Below are positions 1 through 5,265 of a DNA stretch of 6,931 nucleotides, piece by piece. Each line of letters opens with the position of its first letter. Position 1 is the stretch's first letter. The position numbers were made by a program, and so were the translations under genes. The stretch comes from an uncultured Rothia sp. (GTDB lineage Bacteria; Actinomycetota; Actinomycetes; Actinomycetales; Micrococcaceae): the NCBI GenBank assembly GCA_946221065.1, contig CAMIIO010000028.1, positions 1-6,931 of the forward strand. The letters are read 5' to 3'. The notes below the pieces were generated by a model, which searched no databases, was not told the DNA's origin, and saw nothing but the letters and a program-made list of their open reading frames with translations.

Positions 1-407
1 TCATTCTATCTTTTACATCGGCCGATTAATAGAGAAAAAATCCTAGGGAAAAGGGAAGCTCCGCAAGCTCCGCTGGCTCGTTTGTTTATCGCTGCAAGCA
101 CAGTTTTTCAACCCCATCCCACAAGAACCCTGCGCACCATCACCTACCTCATGACTCACGGTAGGGCTGAAAACCATGTGCGCAGCGACCCACTGCCCTG
201 CTGGCGTCAAAGTGTACGCTCACGCCCTCAATCCGCAATACCTCCGACACCTTTTGTGTGTCCAAAAAATTTTGCTCCCTCTTTCCCCTGCGGCTTGTTC
301 CTCAGCATTTTGTGACGGGTATAGGTTCGCAGGTAGAGGAGAGTACTCCTGTTTTTATTCTTTGTATCGTCAAGCTAAGGAGTTGATGTAGTAAGATGTA
401 GTAAAAG
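1..407. other. Stretch without a supported gene
   Basis: I see no convincing gene, tRNA or rRNA here. The open frames are short, lack ribosome binding sites and translate to proline- and arginine-rich text without a recognisable domain. The only local structure is a 9-base direct repeat, GATGTAGTA, at 385-393 and 395-403, just before the palindrome at 408. A real gene could lie mostly off the left edge, but no frame entering from base 1 supports one. Confidence 0.6.
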
Positions 408-442
408 GACGGTTGGAATTCATCAGATGAATTCCAACCGTC
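408..442. terminator. Perfect 35-base palindrome, terminator-like
   Basis: Two 17-base arms (408-424 and 426-442) are exact reverse complements around a single A at 425. As RNA it would form a long stem with a few central bases opened as loop. On the minus strand the stem is followed at once by CTTTTAC. On the plus strand a run of T (451-455) follows nine bases later. Either direction could terminate transcription, the minus direction slightly better. No supported gene ends here, so it could instead be a protein-binding palindrome or a relic of a mobile element. Confidence 0.55.
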
Positions 443-478
443 ACGAGATATTTTTCCAGGCATCTTTCTACCTCATAC

Positions 479-709
479 CTAGCGACCACACAAATAACGA
501 AAGCCCTCCGGCCAGTCTTCAAAACCAGAGGGCTTTCGCGCTTTCGATTTTACACAGTCGGCACACTTTACGGTAGCGCACAACCCGTTGGACGCCACCA
601 GTGTCACTTGTGCTCGTTCCTCGCATGTTTCCGGTTGCTGCTGTCCGCAGGTTGCACACACGCACCGTTCAGCGCTGATGCACACCTGCGACCTCAAAGA
701 CGCTCTCAT
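479..709 (-). CDS. Doubtful small cysteine-rich protein
   Basis: This minus-strand frame of 76 codons is not recognised. Two things argue for it. The ATG at 709 is preceded by GGAGGAAAC, a strong ribosome binding site. The product carries nine cysteines, clustered as C16-x-C-x2-C and C44-x4-C-x2-C, as in small zinc-binding proteins, and its end (GFEDWPEGFRYL) looks like real protein. Against it, its last third contains the inverted repeat at 498-538, and the surrounding minus strand is purine-rich and opens other overlapping frames. One of these is a 47-codon frame at 669-812, also with a GGGAGA site, which overlaps its start in another frame. The pair could be remnants of one frameshifted gene. 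Confidence 0.3.
   Translation of the reverse strand: MRASLRSQVCISAERCVCATCGQQQPETCEERAQVTLVASNGLCATVKCADCVKSKARKPSGFEDWPEGFRYLCGR
498..538. terminator. Terminator-like hairpin
   Basis: An 11-base perfect inverted repeat, CGAAAGCCCTC at 498-508 and its complement at 528-538, encloses a 19-base loop. On the minus strand the stem is followed by TTATTTGTG, and on the plus strand by a weak T-containing stretch ending in ATTTT. It resembles the terminator after the nuclease gene at 6480-6517, which also uses an AAAGCCCTC/GAGGGCTTT stem. It lies inside the 3' end of the doubtful cysteine-rich frame, which lowers confidence in that frame or makes this an overlapping terminator. Confidence 0.55.
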
Positions 710-941
710 GTTTCCTCCGCAAGCTCCCCCACCACTGAATCATCTTTTCGTTATTGGTGCACACAGCCTGGCCTTCTGTGCAAAATCGCGTCACTGTCGT
801 TCCGGACTCCATGAGCTTCTCTCCCTCGCTTTGTGCGCACAGCGTTTATGACCTCTTGTTCCTTCCAGTCGTCGTTCCTCCTCCTTCCATTCACTCGCTT
901 TAACGCGCGCACAAACCTCGCTCAAGTCGCTCTATTTGTCG
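710..941. other. Stretch without a supported gene; pyrimidine-rich
   Basis: The plus strand is rich in pyrimidines (for example CTCTTGTTCCTTCC from 853), so the minus strand opens several short overlapping frames. One, 669-812 on the minus strand (47 codons, ATG at 812, preceded by GGGAGAGAAGCTC), has a fair ribosome binding site and contains CTEGQAVC, but it matches no family I know. I do not annotate it as a gene. Confidence 0.4.
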
Positions 942-1175
942 TCACACCTCAGTGCGTCCGTTGCGGCAGTTACGGCAGTTACGGCAACGACCGCAGGCTA
1001 CGTTGAAGGGTACAGAAACGATGTCACCTGGCTTGAGGAACTCAACATCTGAACCGATTTCTACAACTTCACCAGTCATTTCGTGTCCCATGACCATACC
1101 TTCGGGCACAGGGAATGAGCCACGGTAGATATGCAAATCACTACCACAGATGTTCGTGGCAATAAGCTTTACGAT
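942..1175 (-). pseudogene. Fragment of a zinc-dependent alcohol dehydrogenase
   Basis: Read on the minus strand from 1175, the frame gives IVKLIATNICGSDLHIYRG, then GMVMGHEMTGEVVEIGS, then PGDIVSVPFNVACGRCRNC. This is the N-terminal catalytic domain of medium-chain zinc dehydrogenases of the formaldehyde dehydrogenase-like type. Visible are the catalytic-zinc cysteine (ICGSD), the GHE motif and three of the four structural-zinc cysteines (CGRCRNC). The family runs to roughly 350-400 residues, and only about 65 recognisable codons remain. The upstream 30 or so codons are missing exactly where the mobile-element-like segment at 1176 starts. The downstream part ends in a duplicated RNC unit and a stop at 942-944. 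No start codon or ribosome binding site remains, so this is a remnant and not a working gene. Confidence 0.88.
961..987. repeat. Three tandem 9-base units at the broken end of the dehydrogenase
   Basis: The units are TTGCGGCAG, TTACGGCAG and TTACGGCAA. Read on the minus strand they encode the repeated Arg-Asn-Cys after the structural-zinc motif of the dehydrogenase fragment. Homology to the family is lost here, so the small expansion marks the junction where the gene was cut. Confidence 0.6.
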
Positions 1176-1383
1176 GAGGGTTATGCATAACCCTCGGTAT
1201 TCCGTTGATGACCAGAGATGTTTTCGATGTGGTAGGTGATTCTGGAAAATGTGGGTAGGGGTGCTGTAAGCCTGTCGGTAAGGTTTTACGGCGAGGTTCT
1301 GGTGCAGGTGGATGGAGGGTGATTTTTTAGGATCATTGCCTCTTGGCAGCAGTGCTAGTTTTTACCTCTTATAAATAAGCCTC
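1176..1383. mobile_element. 208-base MITE-like or deleted insertion sequence
   Basis: The left tip is the perfect 20-base palindrome at 1176-1195 (GAGGGTTATGCATAACCCTC), whose first 15 bases match the GAGGCTTATTCATAA tip of the insertion sequence at 4398-5197 at 13 positions. The right tip at 1365-1383 reads on the minus strand GAGGCTTATTTATAAGAGG, 17 of 19 identical to the same tip. The two tips face each other as terminal inverted repeats would. The interior has no coding potential and no obvious similarity to the transposase gene. The left tip abuts the cut dehydrogenase exactly. I see no convincing target duplication (GAT against ATA), so a later deletion may have removed one flank. Confidence 0.5.
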
Positions 1384-1551
1384 ATAAGCACAAGATACTG
1401 GCATTTTTGCCAGGAGACTATAAGCTAAGACTTCTAACTAGGCACACTACTAACTGCGTAAAATAAGACTTGACGTGGTCTAACTTCCACAAAGAACCAC
1501 AGACCGAACCCTAGAACATTTCCAACCGCCTATTAACCACAAAGGAAGCAC
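1384..1551 (+). promoter_or_regulatory. Leader and upstream region of the protease gene
   Basis: This holds no gene. A short hairpin with a 6-base stem and TTTT loop lies at 1398-1413. TTGACG at 1470-1475 resembles a -35 box, but I find no good -10 box at 16-18 bases, so I do not name a promoter. TAAGACTT occurs at 1426-1433 and 1464-1471, and CCACAAAG at 1487-1494 and 1537-1544. AAGGAAG at 1542-1548 is the ribosome binding site for the ATG at 1552. Confidence 0.4.
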
Positions 1552-2358
1552 ATGTTCAATGTATTTAAGAAGCACAAGATGAGGAACCTACTTGTAGTCG
1601 GTCTTCTTTGCGCAACCGGAATAGTACCAGCGCACGCCCAAGATACCTGGAAACCCTGGGATGCCACAGCCTCCCTTCACCTAGAGCGAGGGAACCTCTG
1701 CTCCGGTGCCATTGTTAAATTTCCTGATTCTAAACCAACCGATAAAGCTCTGCTACTTACCGCAGGGCACTGCTTACCTGAAGGACATCTCGAACCGGGC
1801 AAAACAGTTTCAAACGTTTCTGTAAATCCCTCAAAAAATACAGTAGAGATACACAAAGGAAAAGATGAAGATAACCACATGAACCCCAAACGAACGGGGA
1901 TTACTAAAGTTGTTTATGGCACTATGACAGATACAGATATTGCTGTATTGGAGACGGAAAGTACCTACCTCTCTTTATCTGCTGCAGGCATTCCGGCTAG
2001 AGAAATCGCTAGCGACGAACTTTCTGTGGGGGATGTAGTATCTGCCCCTTCCCCCACTTTAAGCAATCCTTTTAGGGGATGCACTATCAGTGGAACGGGG
2101 CTCAACAAAAAAGTTTCTGGTTGGTCCTGGCATAACTTTGTCGAAGTTAGCGGATCTGCATGTACAGCTTTGCGAGAGGGAGGTAGCGGAGCTCCTATTA
2201 TCAGCGAGAGCGATGGCATGATACGCGGTGTTGTTTCAATGGTCTCTGATGGCGCAAATCGTGAAATTGTAGGTGCTGGTCCGCAAGCGGCTCCGCTTCT
2301 TTCATGCATCAACCAGGGCACTTATTCTGCAGATACTTGCAGGCTTCCTCGCCCCTAA
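1552..2358 (+). CDS. Secreted trypsin-fold serine protease
   Basis: This 268-residue protein has a Sec signal peptide: basic start (FKKHKMR), hydrophobic core and likely cleavage after AHA at residue 29. The mature part carries the chymotrypsin-fold (family S1-like) triad: His73 in LLTAGHC, Asp129 in TDTDIAVL and Ser212 in GGSGAP. Six cysteines could pair as C50-C74, C177-C204 and C252-C263. The residue before the catalytic serine is Gly, not the Asp of the chymotrypsin GDSGGP motif, so the classical zymogen salt bridge is absent. Position 206, where trypsin has its specificity aspartate, appears to be Ala, so cleavage after Lys/Arg should not be assumed. AAGGAAG at 1542-1548 supports this start over the inner ATG at 1579. 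The gene stands alone, with a hairpin ten bases after the stop. The substrate is unknown. Confidence 0.9.
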   Translation: MFNVFKKHKMRNLLVVGLLCATGIVPAHAQDTWKPWDATASLHLERGNLCSGAIVKFPDSKPTDKALLLTAGHCLPEGHLEPGKTVSNVSVNPSKNTVEIHKGKDEDNHMNPKRTGITKVVYGTMTDTDIAVLETESTYLSLSAAGIPAREIASDELSVGDVVSAPSPTLSNPFRGCTISGTGLNKKVSGWSWHNFVEVSGSACTALREGGSGAPIISESDGMIRGVVSMVSDGANREIVGAGPQAAPLLSCINQGTYSADTCRLPRP

Positions 2359-2367
2359 ATAGGGATT

Positions 2368-2402
2368 ATCGCATGTAGCTTTGTGCATAGGCTACATGCG
2401 AT
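2368..2402 (+). terminator. Hairpin terminator after the protease gene
   Basis: Two perfectly complementary 12-base arms, 2368-2379 and 2391-2402 (GCATGTAGC core), enclose an 11-base loop and start ten bases after the protease stop codon. The T-run after the stem is short (TTT), so intrinsic termination may be weak, but position and stem strength suit a gene-end signal. Confidence 0.6.
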
Positions 2403-2422
2403 TTGCAAGACTACACCTGCAA

Positions 2423-2439
2423 GAGGCTTATTCATAAGG
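2423..2439 (+). repeat. Solo insertion-sequence end, left orientation
   Basis: GAGGCTTATTCATAAGG is identical over 17 bases to the reverse complement of 5181-5197, the right end of the insertion sequence downstream. It faces right, towards the amidase. No transposase follows it directly. It may be the left end of a larger unit 2423-5197, a relic of another copy, or a recruited regulatory site, since its core CTTATTCATAAG is itself palindromic. Confidence 0.75.
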
Positions 2440-2520
2440 TGCCTATAACTCCAGATCGACACTGTGCCGACTGAAAACAAATACTATATTAAATAATCCT
2501 TATAAAGCTAAAAATCTATT

Positions 2521-2526
2521 GAGGAG
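2521..2526 (+). promoter_or_regulatory. Ribosome binding site deciding the amidase start
   Basis: GAGGAG lies seven bases before the ATG at 2534. The in-frame TTG at 2519 overlaps this site and has none of its own, so the ATG is the start. That choice also puts the Tat motif at residues 4-9. Confidence 0.85.
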
Positions 2527-2533
2527 AACCACC

Positions 2534-4384
2534 ATGACACTCTCACGTCGTACCTTCTTCACTCTTAGCTCCTCCGTATTAATAACTAGTACAACCCTTG
2601 GAACCGCCTACGCAGACGTCGAAAAAGATCACTTTTTCGATCACGCAGCTACAAAATATCAAGTACCAGCAGCACTTCTAGCTGCTATCAGCTATATACG
2701 CACCCAATGGCAACCTACTGATAGACAAGCATCAGGTAGCATTTACGGTCCTTTAGGGCTTATCGACGGAGAACCGATTCAAGATAAAAGAAAAATTGAG
2801 GGAAAAGCTGAAAACCCTACTGTAAATACGTTAGGTCTTGCCGCCACCGTCACTGGTCTTTCTATCGAACAAATACGAAAAGACGCTTCTCTTAACATAG
2901 AGGCTGGAGCTGGGTTGCTAGCCTATCTTCAAAAAAATATGGGACATCCTTTGGGAGTTCAGACAGGCCTCGAAAGCTGGTCGCAATCCATCACAATTTT
3001 TAGTGGTTTATCGACGCTAGAATGGCAACAAGATTTCACCCGTAAAGTTTTCAAGTATTTATCCTCAGGTATAAATGTTGAAGACCAGGGAATAACATAT
3101 CGTCTGAAATCTCGCCAGATTGATTTTTCTGCAGTCGAAAATAGCTTCAAAGCTTTCGGCGATTCGTCAGCCAACGGTACGCCTCGTCTGGTGATCGATG
3201 GTCCTGCGGATTTACCCATAGAACCGGTTGTTGCTCCCTACGAGCAGTACACTACACAGGAGAAAAAGCCTAGCTACGGGAATCATGATATAGCAAATCG
3301 TCCGGAGCATCCTAGTATTAGAAGAATTGTTATTCACGATACTGAAGAAACATACGATAGAACTATCAAGCTGGTAACAAATCCCACTTATCTAGCATGG
3401 AACTACACTCTTCGTTCTAGCGATGGCCACGTAGCACAGCACCTCAATGTTAACGATATCGGTTGGCATACCGGAAACTGGTACTATAACATGCATTCCA
3501 TTGGGCTAGAACACGAAGGCAAAGCCTTGGAAGGTGCACAGTGGTACACAGACCAGATGTACGAAAGTAGCGCAAAATTAACATCGCATTTAGCCCAAAA
3601 ATATAAGATACCGTTAACGCGCGGTCATATTCTTGGTCATGACCAAATTCCGGGGATTGATCCGGAACATATCGCACAAATGCATTGGGATCCAGGAGTT
3701 TACTGGAACTGGTCTAAATATTTCTCCATGATAGGTAGCCCCTTAGAAGAGGGTACTCACAGCGGGCAACCGAAAGTTGGCGATGCTATCCGCATTTTGC
3801 CAGATTTTGATACTAATGTTCAGGAATACAACGGTGATCGGGTAACAGGTCTTAATTTTGTTACAGTCCGTCAAGAACCATCAGATAGTGCCCCTCGAAT
3901 AGTTGATCAAGGATTAGCTCCTACTCCTGCTACAACTCAGCCTAAAGATGTTGGAGCGCGTTTACCTATGGGCTGTGATTATGTTGTTGCACGTACTCAA
4001 GATGATTGGATTGCTATCTGGTTCTTAGGTCAACTTGCTTGGTTTAAGAATCTTGCTTCTAATCCTGTCGCAAGGATTGTAGATGATCCTTATATTATAA
4101 CGCTTTCAAATGATTCAGCGCCTTTTGGTTGTGCCTTCCCGGATCCGGATGAGTATCCTAATTCTGAATGGGTGCAGGAGATGAAACCGTTACCGTATTC
4201 GTTGAAGGCAGGACAACAGTACGTATGTTTTGAGGCAGATATCTTTGCTGATTATTATAGGTCAAAAACTTTTGATAAGAATCCTCCGGAGGATCATGTT
4301 TTGGTTCAGGGGAATAAGAAATATGTAGGTATCTATATGGGGTATCGTCAAGGTTTTTTGAAGGTTAAGGATATTATTGAATGA
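2534..4384 (+). CDS. Tat-exported N-acetylmuramoyl-L-alanine amidase
   Basis: This 616-residue protein would cleave the bond between N-acetylmuramic acid and L-alanine in peptidoglycan, outside the membrane. A twin-arginine signal (SRRTFF, residues 4-9) leads to a likely cleavage after AYA at 27. Residues about 30-150 resemble the SLT/lysozyme-like N-domain of actinobacterial amidases (VPAALLAAISYIRTQW then YGPLGL). The usual glutamate of E-S-x-W is Arg56 here, so this domain probably does not cut glycan. Residues about 245-400 are Amidase_2: zinc ligands His268 (VIHDTE), His369 (GHDQIPG) and Asp386 (WDPG), catalytic Glu326 (SIGLEHEG). Residues about 435-510 resemble a bacterial SH3 wall-binding domain (DDWIAIWFLGQLAWF). 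It stands alone, with an insertion sequence 13 bases after the stop and no terminator between. It could be an autolysin or act on competitors' walls. Confidence 0.92.
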   Translation: MTLSRRTFFTLSSSVLITSTTLGTAYADVEKDHFFDHAATKYQVPAALLAAISYIRTQWQPTDRQASGSIYGPLGLIDGEPIQDKRKIEGKAENPTVNTLGLAATVTGLSIEQIRKDASLNIEAGAGLLAYLQKNMGHPLGVQTGLESWSQSITIFSGLSTLEWQQDFTRKVFKYLSSGINVEDQGITYRLKSRQIDFSAVENSFKAFGDSSANGTPRLVIDGPADLPIEPVVAPYEQYTTQEKKPSYGNHDIANRPEHPSIRRIVIHDTEETYDRTIKLVTNPTYLAWNYTLRSSDGHVAQHLNVNDIGWHTGNWYYNMHSIGLEHEGKALEGAQWYTDQMYESSAKLTSHLAQKYKIPLTRGHILGHDQIPGIDPEHIAQMHWDPGVYWNWSKYFSMIGSPLEEGTHSGQPKVGDAIRILPDFDTNVQEYNGDRVTGLNFVTVRQEPSDSAPRIVDQGLAPTPATTQPKDVGARLPMGCDYVVARTQDDWIAIWFLGQLAWFKNLASNPVARIVDDPYIITLSNDSAPFGCAFPDPDEYPNSEWVQEMKPLPYSLKAGQQYVCFEADIFADYYRSKTFDKNPPEDHVLVQGNKKYVGIYMGYRQGFLKVKDIIE

Positions 4385-4394
4385 GTCAAATTTT

Positions 4395-4397
4395 AAT
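4395..4397. repeat. Possible 3-base target duplication, left copy
   Basis: AAT immediately precedes the left tip of the insertion sequence, and AAT recurs at 5198-5200 right after the right tip. Three-base duplications are known for some IS5-family groups. Three matching bases can arise by chance. Confidence 0.5.
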
Positions 4398-4404
4398 GAG
4401 GCTT

Positions 4405-5188
4405 ATCGAAAAGGGGCCCCACTAGACAACGGCCCCACCGACGTACAACAGGCCTATCCAGCCAACAATTCACCACGCAAGCTCACCCTACCCCAAGCTC
4501 TGAGAATGACCCTGATTTATCACTGGCATAACCTCGCTGAAGAGCTGCTCGCAGACATTTTCAAGATCTCACAGCCAACCGTTTCCAGAACCATCTGCCT
4601 TATTGAACATGCACTGGCTAAAGTTTCTAGAGCCTGCTGTGAAACCACTGAATGAAGCGCTGTGTGCCCCTGGTTCTCTGGTGGTTGACGGAACGCTCAT
4701 ACCCACCTGGAACTGGGCTTCACCAGGGCAAACACTATTTTCAGGCAAACACAAACGCACCGGTTTCAACCACCAGGTTATCTGTACTTTGAATGGCAGA
4801 CTGTTAGCTATCACCGATCCTAACCTCGCAAGCTCGGCTAATTCCAGATGATTTCTCTTCTCCTCGCACGCTCGGAAAAATCATCTTCCATCCGGGTGCC
4901 AGGCATGATGCTTATGCTTATCGTTTTTATCGATTGGAAAGATTTCTCGATGAGTCCACTCTGGCAGATAAGGGCTACATTGGGTTCGGGCTTCTCACGC
5001 CGGTCAAGCGCAAAGCTGGTGTAAAGATAAGGACTGCAGCGAAGATGAATAATCGTCGGATTATTCGGTTACGTTCAGTGGTGGAGCGGATGTTGCATCC
5101 TGGTTTTCGGCGTCCGTTGAGTTCTTATGGGCGGGTGTTTTCGGTAGTGCGGTCGTTGATATTTTTCGTGACTTCGGACCCCTTATGA
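4405..5188 (+). pseudogene. Broken IS5-family transposase
   Basis: Three frames together spell one DDE transposase. Frame one, to 4655, has the HTH region (KLTLPQALRM, then ISQPTVSRTICLIEHAL). Frame two, about 4627-4851, has the first catalytic Asp (VVDGTLIPTWNW) and HKRTGFNHQV. Frame three, from about 4889 to a TGA at 5186-5188, has PGARHDAYAYRF, the second Asp (LADKGYIG) and the Glu (RSVVER). I see four lesions. No start codon with a binding site lies inside the element, so the N-terminus looks lost. An extra base near 4622-4630 (AAAGTTTCTAG) shifts +1. A 67-base insertion at 4822-4888 adds a TGA and shifts again. After RSVVER about ten residues are missing before the PGFRRPLSSYGRVF tail. 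The start given is the edge of the coding remnant, not an initiation site. Confidence 0.85.
4822..4888. repeat. 67-base insertion with direct and inverted repeats inside the transposase
   Basis: Removing these bases joins ITDP to HPGARHDAYAYRF in one frame, which matches the DP-x-PGARHD spacing I expect for the family. The segment contains a near-perfect 14-base direct repeat (CCTCGCAAGCTCGG at 4824-4837, CCTCGCACGCTCGG at 4862-4875) and an inverted pair (AGATGATTTCTC at 4846-4857, complement at 4875-4886 with one mismatch). It may be a slippage product or a small foldback insertion. Confidence 0.5.
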
Positions 5189-5197
5189 ATAAGCCTC
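5181..5197 (-). repeat. Right end of the insertion sequence
   Basis: Read on the minus strand this is GAGGCTTATTCATAAGG, identical to 2423-2439. Its core CTTATGAATAAG (5182-5193) is a near-palindrome. It ends eight bases before the putative -10 box of the nuclease gene. Confidence 0.85.
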
Positions 5198-5210
5198 AAT
5201 AGTCTATAAT
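5183..5210 (+). promoter_or_regulatory. Possible hybrid promoter for the nuclease gene
   Basis: TATAAT at 5205-5210 is a consensus -10 box in the DNA flanking the insertion sequence. Sixteen bases upstream, TTATGA at 5183-5188 lies inside the insertion-sequence tip and could serve as a poor -35 box (3 of 6 consensus bases). Transcription would start near 5217, giving a leader of roughly 50 bases. The -10 is persuasive, the -35 is not. Confidence 0.4.
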
Positions 5211-5265
5211 TAAGAGGTTATTTACACACCGCGGATTATTCTCCCCCTTGATAGATAAGTACATC

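Larger units (their letters stand above)
4398..5197 (+). mobile_element. Degraded IS5-type insertion sequence, 800 bases
   Basis: The left tip GAGGCTTATCGAAAAGGGGC and the reverse complement of the right tip, GAGGCTTATTCATAAGGGGT, agree at 18 of the first 22 positions. AAT flanks both sides. The interior encodes one transposase of the HTH plus DDE_Tnp_4 type, now split over three frames. It is too broken to make transposase unless the breaks are read through, so it could move only with help from an intact relative. It sits 13 bases after the amidase stop and 68 bases before the nuclease start, so insertion there spared both genes. Its right tip may supply part of the nuclease promoter. Confidence 0.85.

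Noticed and set aside
82..391. Overlapping plus-strand frames near the left edge
   Set aside because: There is no ribosome binding site, no domain, and the composition is low-quality proline/arginine text.
1..941. tRNA, rRNA or known riboswitch in the left gene-poor stretch
   Set aside because: I looked for cloverleaf arms and conserved riboswitch cores and saw none. Only simple hairpins are present.
1450..1551. Promoter with TTGACG as -35 box for the protease
   Set aside because: No acceptable -10 box lies at 16-18 bases downstream, so I mention the hexamer without calling a promoter.
2519..2533. Alternative TTG start for the amidase
   Set aside because: It overlaps the ribosome binding site that serves ATG 2534, has none of its own, and would move the Tat motif inward.
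4622..4630. Programmed +1 frameshift joining the first two transposase frames
   Set aside because: AAAGTTTCTAG is not a slippery site I recognise for this family, and the element carries further lesions that programmed shifting cannot repair. Left open only in principle.
4377..4655. Frame with a TTG start just before the insertion sequence as an intact gene
   Set aside because: The start lies outside the element and inside the amidase end. The product is only the HTH part of the broken transposase.
1368..5197. Repeated GAGGCTTAT motifs as a CRISPR array
   Set aside because: They are few, widely and unevenly spaced, in both orientations, and one pair is plainly the ends of an insertion sequence.
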